A stretch of 64,000 nucleotides of DNA. It comes from Gyromitra esculenta. Taxonomy: Eukaryota > Ascomycota > Pezizomycetes > Pezizales > Discinaceae. The stretch spans positions 1 to 64,000 of the forward strand of contig JBCAML010000004.1 in assembly GCA_038503075.1 (NCBI GenBank), in the 5' to 3' direction. The notes beneath the pieces are model-generated. The model saw only the letters and a program-made list of their open reading frames with translations. It did no database searches and was not told where the DNA came from. Below, in pieces: positions 10,377 to 22,075 of this stretch (position 1 is the stretch's first letter; each line of letters starts with the position of its first letter). The position numbers and the translations under genes are program-made.

Positions 10377-13300
10377 CAAGTATACTTGTGATCACATCTA
10401 TAGCCATTCCAGGTTCCTTCTGGTATTTGGTATTTTATAGAACATTGATAATTTAGCGGGTATTCGGATGATGCAGGCCTAATACATATATTCATGACAT
10501 AAGCTTAAGTCGCTTTATAATTTACATCTATACGCACGATAGAGCTTTCTCATTTTATTTTGTTCTATCACTGTATGTAGAACTTATGATGAGCTTTCGC
10601 TTGCGATTGAATAAATTAAGCATACGTATATTCTCCAATAATTTTTCGATAAATGACTTATATACATATATGTATTAACTTCTAGAAAGGTTTTCTAATA
10701 CGGGGCCCTTCGGATGTAGCTTCAAGGGCCAAAAATCAGTGAGAGATACGGGCCCAGGTCCTCGGCCGCGGGGGTATTATGCATCAAACAATACGAGTAA
10801 TCGATCTTGTTCATGCCCAGTATTCCAACACACATGTAGTCAATTTCAAGTGATAAGCATCGTGATAGCTCGGGGGGTTGGGTAACGCATTTTCGTGAAT
10901 CTAACTTATATTGATTTAGGGATGTGCTTAAATTGGCTTGACACGCTACTTGAGCTCTGAAAAATTTCTTCACGGGTTATTGGCGTGTTTAATAGTACCT
11001 TAGCAAACGCTACCCGATTTTTCGGTTTCTATGGTACTAGCTATAGTTGCGGTTGGTTGTCGTTGCTAAAAACTCAATGAAGAAACTTTAACCTGCAGCT
11101 ATTACATCAGCCCTAATTATAAACTGGCTTTGCTATACTAATTATAAGTTCACTCAAGTTAGTTCTCCTATTGGCCCTACAGCCGTAATCTAGGACTTTC
11201 CTGCGAAACCTACCTGTTCGAATATAATGGGATTACGGTGGGACGGCTGATCAGAACTTCCATTAGTTGTAAATTTTTGATCACGCAGCAAATACTGTGC
11301 CCTTAGGTTAAGCTACTAAGAGCGCAATGCTTGGCTTGGCGGGTGACAGGTTAAGTACAGCGCCTCTTAAGGGCCAAGTTTTTCTCAAAAGTTGGTCGCT
11401 GGTATTGCGTTTGATTGTTCGGAATCTTACTTTATTACCAATTTTAGGCTCTTCCCTTCGAGTTCACCATCAGTTTAGCAATGCTAGGTGCTGGTAATGG
11501 CTAGGTGCCATATGCATATATAAGGCTACGATATTTGCTAATTTCGTGGTAATCTCAGCATATATATGTTCTGACCGGTTTGTAAGAATGGCCGATGCTC
11601 AAAGTGATTTTTGTGGTGGCCGGTTTTCAAAGTGTGCCTCATCAGTTGTCGTCTTATCTAAAGCCTGGACCAGCCTCGAGCCCATCCTGACTTTTTCCTA
11701 CACTTTCTAACTTGGTGGTACTGAGATCGCCCCACTTTCCGGTACTGTACTTATTTATTTATTTTTGTTTACTTTATTAGTTGTAACTAGCACTAAAGCT
11801 ATGACAATACAGATATGTCCTTTCCTGCAAATATTCTCATTTCCCATATACCTACTGTACTTATTAATATTAGTTTATATTACTTAAATACATGAGAGAG
11901 AACTTTACTGCAAGTTGTTGACTTCGACTCCTAGCTTGCCAGTGCTTTTGTATGTGGTTTGCGCCCTACTTGTTGCAAAAATAATAATTTTACTTTGAGT
12001 ATCGGCCGACTGCAAAATTTACTTTCAAGATTGGCAAGCAGATATGCAAAGCTGAACGGTTTGTAAATGGGCTGACCGATTTGTAAATCGGCCAGGCCGC
12101 TTTGTAAACCGGCTTTCTTGGAATATCGGTCAGAAAATATACACGTACCTCAACAACTCCCACCCGCTCGACACCTAATCATACCGAAAGCACGGGTGAC
12201 GTGTATGTTATTGTTCGGGGTTCGGGGATCTTTTCTCTGGATCTCTCCCAACTAGCTGTACTTTAACCTGCGCTAGATCTGATTGGTTTTCGAGTGAACC
12301 TGTAGTGGCTAGCGTTATAAGTAGGAATCTAGTGGTGTTGCCTGGTGAAGGAGTTCCGGGTTATATGGAAGCCGAATTGGTTTACCTTTCATACTTTCAG
12401 CTTCACGGAGACATCCCCACCCCTTTAATAACAACGATCCATGATATTTGTCCCATGTTGTCGATTACCCCCACTTTTGTAATCATCAGGCCTCGATACC
12501 TCCTATCAATTTTAGATTTCTCACAGATATCGTATGGCTATCCAATGGGTGGTTGTCATATGGGGAACTGTGACCCTGTCACTCCCGGAAACCAAAACGA
12601 TGAGTTAAACGGTGGCGATATATCTAGTATCGTTACGGGTGTCTTAGCTGTTTTGGTAGTTCTCGTAGGACTTATATGTTTGCAAAGATGTATCCAATTG
12701 CAAGGAAATGTAATGTTAAACCTTATCAACTATTGGAGCTCTCTTTTTACCATAATCTCATATTCCTTTTTTTACGAACTTCTCTAACGTCTCTCGGACA
12801 GCAAGCCTATCGGGAGATGAGAATGAGTACTATTCATTTGTAAGGCTCCGGCGAAACAGTCCCGCCGATTGCATCAAACTTTAATACGACAGCCAGTGTA
12901 TGGAATATTGACTTCTCATCTTCTCGAGTTGTATTGCCAGCCTCAGCCGCGCGTCTTCGTCAAATAGTACATGAAATAGAGGGTATTGAATAGTTTCCAA
13001 GGAGAGCCTCGCGCTCAGCTAAATAGCTTTACATCACCTCGGAGGGTCTTGGCTTGGCCTTTACACTAGAATTTGGTGACAAGTAATCACATAGAAGGGA
13101 TGAAAGTTCCTGTATAAATTTAGAAAGCTGTAAAACCTTAACTTCTAACGTGCCATAATGCGCTTTTTGGCTTACCATGATCCAGGGATAAGATAAATAT
13201 CGCTAAGGCCTTTCTTATGAAGTTTCTTCGTATATAAGTTTCTACTTGTCTAAGAGTTTTGCTGGCTTATGCTTATCGACCATCGACGTTAGATATACGG

Positions 13301-13797
13301 AGGCTACTATATGGTACTTCTATTACTCGTTTTTATATGCAGCTGTAGAGGTAGCGGCGAAGTGCGCTGTATGTATCTAGTCAATTTGTGGTATGTATAT
13401 CGGGCCCTTTCACGTTTCTCTCCTTATTTCTATCTTTTCCGCTTCTTGTTACACATAGTCGCACTAAACCCTATGGCCTCCCCAAACATGAACTGACATG
13501 ATTATCAGCAATATTCGTGTCGAGGAAGCTTCCCAATAATGAAGGATGGGTGCTCGAGCGCTCGGTGTAGATATAGGGGCTCGAGCAGTGAGAGTTAGGA
13601 GCGCTCACTGGTGGTTCTGGACTTGAAACAAATCCTTTAAATGTACATATAGAGCGTTATATAGCTCAGCTACTCAATCGTTAATTGGATTATTGTAAGT
13701 ATTCAACAATTTGAAGGGAAAGTTTGTTTTAGTGTTATTTTGTTTATTTCCGTTAGCTAACCGCCATAACCCAAGAGGTTGGATGCGTGTATGATTA

Positions 13798-13819
13798 ATC
13801 TATCTATCTATCTATCTAA
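13798..13819 (+). repeat. ATCT microsatellite
   Basis: About five tandem ATCT units in non-coding DNA. Confidence 0.8.
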
Positions 13820-14337
13820 TTTGAAGGAAAGTCTGACTCGAGTGACAGTTCGTGATTTCTAGATTGTCTATACAAGCAGTGCGCAGTTGTAATTAGCGCT
13901 AGGCTAGGACTGTCTTATTCTAGATATAATCCAACATCATGTCAAAACGTTAGTTAGAGAAAAAGGGACCGACAAGCTACGGAGTTAACCAGCGTTGTGC
14001 ACACTGCACAATGCAAATCGGAACTTTGGTTTCAAGCTTTGTATACGTGATGAATACATATTTAGCATGAGGCTTCTCACGTCTGGAGGTATTTGTTTAT
14101 TTCTGCAGGACAAATCAAAAACGGGGTTTGGGTACAGGTACATAAGCACTAATCTTGCTAGAATCGCTTTGATGTCCAAGGTATACGTACCATTTACTCC
14201 GCCCTACACCAAGCTATAATACAAGGCTACTAGGGGTACTGGTTTGAACCGGTGAAGCAATTTCTTAGTCGGCTCAATCTTTCTCCGCCGACAAAACAAA
14301 AAACACTACAGCGTCATTATCTAAGACCCACAGTACC

Positions 14338-14505
14338 TATCCCTTACGCTGGTAAAGCTGCCAATTAGTTTAGTGGCTGAGTGCAAGGTCTCATTTCAGC
14401 CCCCATATCCGGATAGGAAACTCCTCAATACAGCAAGATCGTCCATTTATCTACCTGATCGAGGTTGACATATTTGGCAGCCTCTAAGTACCAGCGTAAG
14501 GGATA
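14338..14505. mobile_element. MITE-like element with 15-bp TIRs, TA-flanked
   Basis: A 168-bp element. TCCCTTACGCTGGTA (14340-14354) is perfectly inverted at 14489-14503 (TACCAGCGTAAGGGA), and the complementarity extends inward to GCTGCCAA/TTGGCAGC with a small offset. Both outer ends abut a TA dinucleotide, as expected after Tc1/mariner-type insertion. There is no coding capacity. Only one copy lies in the window. Confidence 0.65.
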
Positions 14506-15528
14506 CCGACATACCGAATCTAAAGATCATATGCCTCGACTTACAGAAATAAGCGTCACCCGATAGGGATTTCCCCAAATTTGTTTTCCTAGTCATGAAT
14601 CAATGTGGGTATTGACGTGTCTTAGCATGTACCAAACAGATGAGTAGCTACCACAAGAAATCCAGTTACCTACTTGCAAAAGGAATATTTGTCTCACCGA
14701 AAATGCAATCTTAAGACGACATTTATTTAGGCACGCCTTGCTGTCGTTGCATTCTACCGAGCAATCGGCTCCGCCATAATAAACCAATCGTCCTCGGCTC
14801 ACAAGCTCAATAAGTTATCTATCGGCAAAGGAGCTAGCACTTTTGTCTCACTTCGATATCAATGGTGTCAGCGAAATACCAATACTGTGCAATGCCGTAT
14901 AGTTTCGGGCGATACCCCGGGGATCCCACGAAATCAAGAGAGATAGAAACTTTTGATTGGTGGAAATGACCTTCAGCCTCGTTTATAGGTACCGCCACCT
15001 CCTCCTGGTTGCGCGAGATCCCCCTGAGGCTATCGCTCGAAACTATACGGTAAATCTCAACAAGAAATAACAAATTGCTTACTAATTAATACTTGGCTGA
15101 TTCAATTACACGAAGATTGGAGGGCGATTGGATCCGAGCCGCTTACCTAGAAGTTACCTATTGCAGACTACTGGTGATTTAAGAGGGAAATAAGCTGGCT
15201 TACACGTTAGTTACCTATTACGGATGGTAGGATATTACTAACTCTGCTGCGGTCAATGAAAAGAGTTAATTACCTCGAATGCAACAGCTTATGATTAGAT
15301 ATCAGGGGATTATGCACCACCTCTCGTTAGTCACTGCAGCTGACTTTGCATGGGTTACGTGGTAGAGATGATCTACGATATCGCTCACCGTTGAAGCTAT
15401 GTAGCTAATTGTGAAAGGAGTGTTATATCCCACCAAAGGATATAAAGGTCCACACCTCTGCTGTCGAAGAATCCTCATCCTAAAGACTTTAAGACTCAAG
15501 GCCTTCTACAAGGAGTTACAAAATAATC
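14506..15528. other. Intergenic region upstream of the carboxylesterase
   Basis: No gene is supported. Two diverged direct repeats with the core AGTTACCTATT occur at about 15153 and 15211. The proximal part is the promoter of the carboxylesterase gene. Confidence 0.5.
15441..15447 (+). promoter_or_regulatory. TATA box of the carboxylesterase gene
   Basis: TATAAAG lies 88 bases before the ATG at 15529, the same spacing as at the AA9 gene. Confidence 0.55.
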
Positions 15529-17268
15529 ATGCTCTTACGCAATCTCCTGCTCCTCACAGGCGCCGTCTCGGCCGCAGTAATCTTCCCCAGAGGCAATAAC
15601 TCCACCGAATTGCCAACCATCGATCTCGGCTACGGAGTTTACCGTGCTACATACTACAACGTGCGTCATTCTTTTTTTCTCGCCTCTCCTGTCCCATTGC
15701 TCACTGGCAATATCTAGTCCACTGGAGATTCATACACATTTTCCAATATCCGATTCGCAGCACCGCCAATTGGCCATCTACGTTTTGGTCCCCCGCGGCC
15801 ACCACTACAAGATAGAAGCAACGTCCACGACGGTAGCGTCGGCTTCATCTGTCCACAGGCAGAACCGCTTTATCTTATAGATGGTAGAGCTACTGATCCT
15901 GCAAGCGAGGATTGCTTATTCCTCGATGTGATAGTACCACGAAAGGTCCTGAGTGGTGAATACGGTGATGTTCCGGTCTTATTTTGGTTTGTCACCAACT
16001 ATATCCTCGAAAAAATAAAGCTAAAATCTGTAGGATCTTTGGCGGCGGCTACGGCCTCGGTTCAAAAACCCAAATGGGCGATCCATTAAATTTTCTCGTT
16101 GACTCCCCCAGCCCTGTGATTTGGGTAGCACCTAACTACCGACTTGGGGTATTCGGCTGGCTCGGTGGGCCGACCTTCACTCTCAGTAACGGGACAGTGC
16201 CGAATGCAGGTTTATACGATCAACGGTTCGCACTAGAGTGGACCCAAAAATATATCCACATTTTTCACGGGAATAAGGATGAGGTGACCATTATGGGAGC
16301 TTCAGCTGGAGCGGGATCAGTTATGCATCATATTACTGCGTATGGCGGACAAGGGGAGGCGCTCTTTAAACGTGCTGTCCCATTTGGGCCTGGATTCTTC
16401 CTCGAGGGTGGGCATGCAAGCGCCGAACTGGGGTATACGACTCTTGAAGATGCTACTGGATGTTAGTACTCACAGTAGCCCTTCTCTATTAAGTTACTAA
16501 TACATCATAGGTACTGGGAAAGGCGTAGAATGTCTGCGAGCAATCGATACAACAACTCTTCAAAAAATCAATGAAGATATCATCAAGGTCGCAAAAGCAC
16601 CAAGCATAGGATACGGACCAATAGTAGATGGAAATTATGTCCCAGATATGCCATCGTATCTCCTCGCCCAAGGCCTTTTCCACAAGAATATATCACTTCT
16701 GGTAGCGGATGACATCAATGAAGGTTACTATTTCACCCCTCAAAACTTGACCGACACAGGGGTTGCAGAAATATCAGATATCTATAGCAACCTACCGAAC
16801 GCGACTATAAACAGTATCCTAGCGTTCTATCCTCCGCCAAGCAATAGCACACCATACACTAATGAAACTGAACGTCTCACCAAGTTAATCGCCGACATGG
16901 GTTTCAACTGTAATCGATATTCCCTATCCGCAGCACTGCCAAGCAGAACCTACAACCTCCTCACTACAATCCCACCAGGTTTACACGGAACTGGAGTAAC
17001 GCTTATATTCCAGAACGTCCCTGGACAGGAGCAAGTTATCACTTCCGGGATTCAGGGTGGAATGAGGAGGTTTACCATGAATTTCGTAGTTACGGGGAAT
17101 CCGAATGAGGCGGATGGAAGCGGTGTGAGTGGTAGTGGAGGGGTTGTGTGGCCGGTGTTTGGCGAAGGGGAAGGATTAGCGGTGAGTGGGCAAGATATGA
17201 AGGTTGTGAGTGCAATAGTGGATAAAGCGTTTTGTGAGTGGTGGGCAAAGGGGTTGATTCTAAGCTAG
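15529..17268 (+). CDS. Secreted type-B carboxylesterase/lipase
   Basis: Alpha/beta-hydrolase of the carboxylesterase type-B family, hydrolysing ester bonds of an unknown substrate outside the cell. Four exons, 15529-15660, 15718-15986, 16034-16461 and 16511-17268, give 528 residues; introns are 58, 47 and 49 bp. The N-terminus MLLRNLLLLTGAVSA is a signal peptide. Family landmarks occur in order: IRFAAPPIG, SEDCLFLDV, the oxyanion-hole segment reading FGGGYG, NYRLGVFGW, the nucleophile elbow GASAG with Ser about 224, the acid in NEGYYF (Glu about 347) and the histidine in GLHG (about 435). The triad is therefore complete and the length normal. The oxyanion segment has Phe where HGGG is usual (IFGGGYG), a minor deviation. 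There is no GPI or membrane tail. Confidence 0.88.
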
Positions 17269-18228
17269 AGTAAAGACCGGGAGGCAGTTACTACATGTAG
17301 TAGAAGTGAAGTTTAGTACTAAAGTTTAATTTCCGCCACCTGTCATAAGTACATGTACGTAAGGTAAAAATATCTAGATATTAGCGAATAAAAAGGCTTT
17401 TCACCGCTAAATACATCATACATGTAATTTTGTTGAATGGTCCCTCCACGTTCGAGCGATACTGTATGGAGGGCCAAGCCATACGGTTAGCGCCTAAATC
17501 TACGATGGCGTCACTAGTGGGTTATAGCCCCTGAGCCGTCACAGATTTTCTGATCGTAGCCACAGTTCTTCACCAACACCATACTTCCATCCTCGTTCAT
17601 CCCATCCTCATTTCCATTCCACGTAACAGATATTTGATCAATTAACTTTCGCAAAACAACGACTCAGCCACTTCACCGGTTCATAAAACGTAAGCCACAT
17701 CTTATCCCTTTCCCGCATCGAGTGATGATTTTATACACTGAAAATCCTGATCAAATCGATACAACCAGCCTTAGACTGGTCGAGATGACCTGATTGGAAC
17801 TTTGTTTCTGACGATGCCCGTTTTGCCTCTGCTATTCGTTTTCTTCCGACGAGTTGAGCTGACAATACAAAGCGACAGGTCTGCTGTCAAATTCGCTGGG
17901 CAAACTCAGCACATCGCATTAACTAGCTACCTCTTACTTTTCTCTGTCCTTTCTGTGTCACGATTGAATTTATGCTCGGAACTCTGTTGATAGAAAAACC
18001 AAAATGTTACCGCGAAATCAATCCTCAGCCGCAGTGATCGACAGCAGGGCTTCTCCATCGTGACGTGACTCAGTGCTTGACTCATAGAAACCTAACTTTG
18101 ACAACATCAAACAAAGGACAGTTTTCATATCTCATCTACCTAAAAGACGAAATAACCATCCAAACAAAAGAGTCATTCAAGCATACCAATTCTTTCGTTT
18201 ATTGACGTCAGCTTTTACAACTCCTACG
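17269..18228. other. Intergenic region between carboxylesterase and RtcB-like gene
   Basis: No gene is supported. The distal 170 bases carry the regulatory motifs listed at 18066-18210 and form the promoter and leader of the RtcB-like gene. Confidence 0.5.
18066..18210 (+). promoter_or_regulatory. Two Gcn4/CPC1-type sites and one CRE
   Basis: TGACTCA occurs at 18066-18072 and 18078-18084, 12 bases apart, the consensus bound by the Gcn4/CPC1/CpcA bZIP regulator of amino-acid starvation. The ATF/CREB palindrome TGACGTCA lies at 18203-18210, 18 bases before the ATG at 18229. Function is inferred from the motifs only. Confidence 0.45.
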
Positions 18229-19866
18229 ATGCCCTCAACTCGTCTTACTCTCGCTTCCAACGCTTCCCAGAACCTCCGCTGCCCTCTCCTCCTCCCTTCA
18301 TCCTCCGACGCCAAATCCATAGTCCTCGCCACGGCAAAATCAAAACTCCGTCTCAAGAAACCTAGCCGCATCTTCCTCCATGGTGGACATGAACTCCATA
18401 CCTCACCCGAGATCCTCGCCGTTCTAAAAAACGACCTGGTTCTCCTCATCTCCGTCGGCGAAGACTATGTTGGCAACATCTCCACCACCCCACCACCTAC
18501 AACAAACACCTCTGCAGCAGTCCATACAATAACCTCAAAAATCGCACTCGACCCGTTATCTGTTACACAGCTCGAAACATGTGCTCGTCTCCCTGGGATG
18601 ATATCTGCCGTCGGCCTCCCAGATCTGCACCCGGGCACCAAGTTCCCAATAGGTTGCACCTTCGTTTCGGAGGGCTACATTCACCCTCCTCTCATCGGCG
18701 GCGATATCGGTTGCGGAATGAGCTGGTATCGTACTAATCTTAAATCGCATAAACTTGATGATGCAGCCGGAGTGAGACGAGTAGCTGAGACATTACGAGG
18801 GGTGGAAGGGGAATGGATGAGTTCACAAGAACGGGGATGGTGGTTGTCATGTGGAGAGGAGGGATCTCTGAGCGTTGGTGCAGAATGGGATAAATTCCTG
18901 GGCACAATAGGTTCCGGCAACCATTTCGCTGAGATCCAGGTAGTCTCCGAAATACTGCCGTTCACCTACCCCGAATCTGAGGGAGGCGAGTCTGAGGTCT
19001 ACACCCCTCCATTCGCCCCCGGTGAGGTAGTTCTCCTCGTTCATTCGGGATCTCGAGGATACGGCCAACACGTTCTATCCCAGTTCTACGACCCTACTTC
19101 TTCTGGCTCGGACGTCTCAATCCCGGCTACTGACCCGAAGGCAGACTCATACCTGGCACTCCATGACGCAGCCTGCTTATGGGCACGTCGAAACCGCGAC
19201 CTAATCGCGCTCCGCTTCCTCCACTGCCTCGAAGATACCTGGTCTCCACCTACATCGCAAGAATCGGCAAACACCATCTACGCCGCTATACAAAACCGTA
19301 AAGTCCTCGATATCCACCACAATAATGTCACATCAACTCCATGGCCTCCATCCTCTCCTTCAACTGAACAAAAAGCAGTCTATATCCACCGTAAAGGCGC
19401 AGCTCCGTCAACCCCTGCTACACCATTCCTTCCGCTCCCTGGATCTCGCGGGACTCCAACGCTGATTCTACGACCCCTTTTTACAGAAACGACAGAGCAC
19501 GGTGCTGTGAACGCTCTCAGTTTAGCACACGGAGCGGGACGGGCAATGAGCCGTGCAAAAGCTAGGACCGGAATGGCGAGGAAATATGCAGGTGATGTAG
19601 ATGTTCTTACTAAGATGAAGCCGTTCACCCGGAGCGGCGAGAGTAAAGGTGGCAGTGGTGGAGGAGGAGGCGGCAAAAGAGGCAGAGGGAGTGTTGGTGG
19701 CGCAGGATGGGTTATATGTGATGATAAAGAACTTGTATGGGAAGAGGCTCCCGAAGCTTATAAAGATGTTGAGATCGTTGGGGAGGATATGTGGGAGTGT
19801 GGGGTTGCGGCAGTTGTAGGAAGGTGTTTACCGAGAGTTACGTATAAGATTCGGAAGGAGACGTAG
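18229..19866 (+). CDS. RtcB-like RNA ligase family protein
   Basis: Homologue of RtcB, which joins RNA 2',3'-cyclic phosphate and 5'-OH ends using GTP and Mn2+; the fungal protein's actual role is unknown. One exon, 545 residues from the ATG at 18229 (an upstream in-frame TTG is not a likely start). All RtcB hallmark residues are visible: D159 and C162 in GGDIGCGM, H232 in GSGNHF, H272 in VHSGSRG, H363/H364 in HHNN, and H434 in AHGAGRAMSR, the site guanylylated in RtcB. Residues 1-90 are an extra N-terminal region (LRLKKPSRIFLHGG to LLISVGEDYVG) that resembles a small beta-grasp fold; this is inference. A Gly-rich insertion (GGSGGGGGGKRGRG) lies near 470. The active site appears intact, although ascomycetes normally splice tRNA with a Trl1-type ligase. 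Confidence 0.88.
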   Translation: MPSTRLTLASNASQNLRCPLLLPSSSDAKSIVLATAKSKLRLKKPSRIFLHGGHELHTSPEILAVLKNDLVLLISVGEDYVGNISTTPPPTTNTSAAVHTITSKIALDPLSVTQLETCARLPGMISAVGLPDLHPGTKFPIGCTFVSEGYIHPPLIGGDIGCGMSWYRTNLKSHKLDDAAGVRRVAETLRGVEGEWMSSQERGWWLSCGEEGSLSVGAEWDKFLGTIGSGNHFAEIQVVSEILPFTYPESEGGESEVYTPPFAPGEVVLLVHSGSRGYGQHVLSQFYDPTSSGSDVSIPATDPKADSYLALHDAACLWARRNRDLIALRFLHCLEDTWSPPTSQESANTIYAAIQNRKVLDIHHNNVTSTPWPPSSPSTEQKAVYIHRKGAAPSTPATPFLPLPGSRGTPTLILRPLFTETTEHGAVNALSLAHGAGRAMSRAKARTGMARKYAGDVDVLTKMKPFTRSGESKGGSGGGGGGKRGRGSVGGAGWVICDDKELVWEEAPEAYKDVEIVGEDMWECGVAAVVGRCLPRVTYKIRKET

Positions 19867-20187
19867 CGATCCTGTCTTGATGAGTTTGTTTGGAAGAATA
19901 TATTAGAATAGGCTATGGCTTCGACCATTCAAGTAGCCTTTTATTTTTGAAGGGTTTTTAGCGTTCCAGGAAGTCCAATTTTTCTGATCGGTTCTAGAAA
20001 CGGAAATTCGGCCATCATTATAATATAATTTTTACTTCCAATAAATTGTGGATGAAAACGTTTATTTAATGCGATACCCACATTACCACACAGTGAAGTA
20101 TAGCCACCAAATGCAGTTCTCCTTCAACCAAGTCCAGCCTTATCCTTCAGCTGAACCTTCTATACCCCAGCACCGTGATATAGTACA
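19867..20187. other. Intergenic, 3' of RtcB-like gene
   Basis: AT-rich non-coding sequence between the RtcB-like stop and the tRNA gene. Nothing recognised. Confidence 0.5.
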
Positions 20188-20259
20188 GGTCACATGGCCC
20201 AATGGCAAGGCGCTTGACTACGAATCAAGAGATTCCAGGTTCGACCCCTGGTGTGATCA
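20188..20259 (+). tRNA. tRNA-Arg (anticodon ACG)
   Basis: A 72-base cloverleaf without intron. The acceptor GGTCACA pairs with TGTGATC (one G-T), with discriminator A. The anticodon arm is CTTGA-CTACGAA-TCAAG, with ACG at the anticodon position, and the T arm is CCAGG-TTCGACC-CCTGG. The A box TGGCCCAATGG and B box GGTTCGACCCC match the Pol III internal promoter. It decodes CGU, and after wobble deamination also CGC and CGA. Confidence 0.95.
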
Positions 20260-20270
20260 GAAGTAGAATA

Positions 20271-20277
20271 TTTTTTT
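20271..20277 (+). terminator. Pol III terminator (T7)
   Basis: A run of seven T residues begins 12 bases after the tRNA-Arg 3' end, the usual RNA polymerase III stop. Confidence 0.8.
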
Positions 20278-21121
20278 CTCCTGCGCCGCCCATTTTACAG
20301 GAGATAAATTTTGTTTACCTAGGTTGGCTCTCTAGCAAACTAGCGCACATGCTCCACGGTGTATGGGATTGTAACATTGTTGTTTTAATGAATCAGATGT
20401 TTCGTAATTATTGATAAGAAGATTCAACACTGATAAGTTTTGATATCCGGGAATTGTAGCGTGTTATTTATTTATTATTATTTCATTCGGCACACGCAAC
20501 CCTTAGGCTATGATGCTCTTAGAGAACATAAACAAACACAAACACAAAAACTAAACATTACACCTCCTTAACAAACGGCATTTCCGCAATGCTGGGCGTC
20601 CTTATTCTCTACCCAGAAAAGTAAACACAAGAATGATAGCGTAGCTCAAAATCGCAGTAGGATCACTATTAGTTTCTCAAGAAAATTCCTGTTTCCAAAC
20701 TACCGTGCAAGAATCCATAGTGTAATATCAGACTGAAAAGTTCTTCAGGGATGGTCTCAAGGCTCGTCTTGTAGTAGAATATATTTCGAAAAAAATCTAA
20801 ATTAAGAAAAAACCCCTCCAACAATTACATGAGTTAAGGGTTTAAATTCCCAAGTTCCCTGGATTGCACAGATACATTTAATTGAGATACATAATCTTGA
20901 GATCATTCTCCAAGGATCGAAAACTTACGAATCTTGCTAGATAAAGACAAAAATTATATCACTATGACAAGAGACGTGTATAACAAATGAATAATTAAAA
21001 ATCGAAACAGTAGCAGGTTAAAAATTAAACGGTAATGACTATCCGTATGATTACTTATAAAGAACTCCGAAGATCGATATAAACCTGAATAATAAGCCAG
21101 TACACCTTCTCAGCTCCAAAC
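20278..21121. other. Intergenic AT-rich region
   Basis: No gene is supported. The right part is the 3' flank of the ankyrin gene on the minus strand. Confidence 0.5.
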
Positions 21122-22075
21122 TCACTCATAATCTACCTCAGCCTCAGCCTCAGCTCCCAGCAACACTTCCTTAGCCGGTCCCTCCGCAAACATCATTACT
21201 GTCTCCCCAGATTCACATCTAATCCCCATATCTGCCCCGTTTTCCAACAATAGCTTCACAATATCTGCTCCACCTTCATGTGCAGCAAAAAAGATTGGCG
21301 TCCATCCCGCGGCGCTCTGCAAGTTAACGGTTTCCCTCCCACCATATTCTAAAATCAGCCTGACAGGGCCCACATTCTCACCACCAGCAGCGTAATGCAA
21401 TACCGTACACTCATCGGTATCACAAATTGTCACATCCGCTCCTTCCTTCACTAACATCTCTAACGCATCCTCCTCAAACGACTGGAGACAAAAATGGAGC
21501 GGTGTTTGCCCCTCCTCATCTTGTGCATTTACGTCCGCTCCATAGTCCAGCAGTATTCTCATGGTAGCGGTATTCCCATTCTTGGCCGCATAGTGGAGTG
21601 GCCGCCGCCCACAAATTCCGGGCATATTCACGTCTGCCCCCTGCTTTAGTAGCAGCTTCACCATATTTTCAGGACGCCGTTTTTGTTTGCATACCCAATG
21701 AAGAGCGGCCAATGTGAGGCGGCCACCGCGTGCGTTGACGTCTGCACCGCGTTCTATGAGGTACTTGACAGTATTTCTGTGTCCCTTCAAAGCAGCCATA
21801 GTAAGAGGGTTCCTCGATATCTTAGATCTTGCAGGTACCTCATCCACATTAAAGCCACTGTCGAGTAGTAAGCGGACCAGCCCTTCATATCCACGATCTG
21901 CGGCCCACTGTAGTGCGGTCAAGCCATCTCGGTCATGCGTTGCTAGTTCGAGGAGAAGATGTCCTAACAGGAACGAGAGGACGCGGCTGGACCTGATAAG
22001 GCGGGAGAGATCTTCTCGGGGTAGATTTTTAGCGATTATAACGAGGATTTCGGTGGGGAGGTTGAAAAGTGACAT
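21122..22075 (-). CDS. F-box-like/ankyrin-repeat protein
   Basis: 317 residues, one exon, with an ATG at 22075. The first about 35 residues (FNLPTEILVIIAKNLPREDL) match an F-box, which would link the protein to Skp1 and an SCF ubiquitin ligase. The rest is a continuous ankyrin array of about seven to eight repeats, with typical cores such as GLTALQWAADRG, GADVNARG, RRPLHYAAKNG, GADVNAQDEEGQTPLH and GWTPIFFAA. The tail is short and acidic (AEAEAEVDYE). Ankyrin repeats are probably the substrate-binding part; the partner cannot be read from sequence. There is no signal peptide or membrane segment. Such proteins are abundant in filamentous fungi. Confidence 0.85.
   Translation of the reverse strand: MSLFNLPTEILVIIAKNLPREDLSRLIRSSRVLSFLLGHLLLELATHDRDGLTALQWAADRGYEGLVRLLLDSGFNVDEVPARSKISRNPLTMAALKGHRNTVKYLIERGADVNARGGRLTLAALHWVCKQKRRPENMVKLLLKQGADVNMPGICGRRPLHYAAKNGNTATMRILLDYGADVNAQDEEGQTPLHFCLQSFEEDALEMLVKEGADVTICDTDECTVLHYAAGGENVGPVRLILEYGGRETVNLQSAAGWTPIFFAAHEGGADIVKLLLENGADMGIRCESGETVMMFAEGPAKEVLLGAEAEAEVDYE

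Larger units (their letters stand above)
7911..14337. other. Gene-poor AT-rich region
   Basis: No gene can be supported in this 6.4 kb. An open frame at 12305-12787 would need a GTG start; its inner ATG is at 12365. It encodes a predicted membrane segment (GVLAVLVVLVGLICL) preceded by a polar stretch, and may be a decayed or multi-exon gene, but no family is recognised. A frame at 8319-8642 on the minus strand also lacks an upstream ATG. Other contents: the CACGTGACCC inverted repeat near 10300, repeated CCGATTTGTAAATCGG-like motifs near 12050-12115, and a short ATCT microsatellite. Confidence 0.5.

Noticed and set aside
12305..12787. 160-codon plus-strand frame with a hydrophobic stretch
   Set aside because: No ATG at the frame start and only a membrane-like segment for support. 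It could be an exon of an unknown gene but cannot be called.
18202..18228. Upstream TTG start for the RtcB-like gene
   Set aside because: A TTG start is unlikely in a nuclear gene; the ATG at 18229 follows nine codons later and the family match begins well after it.
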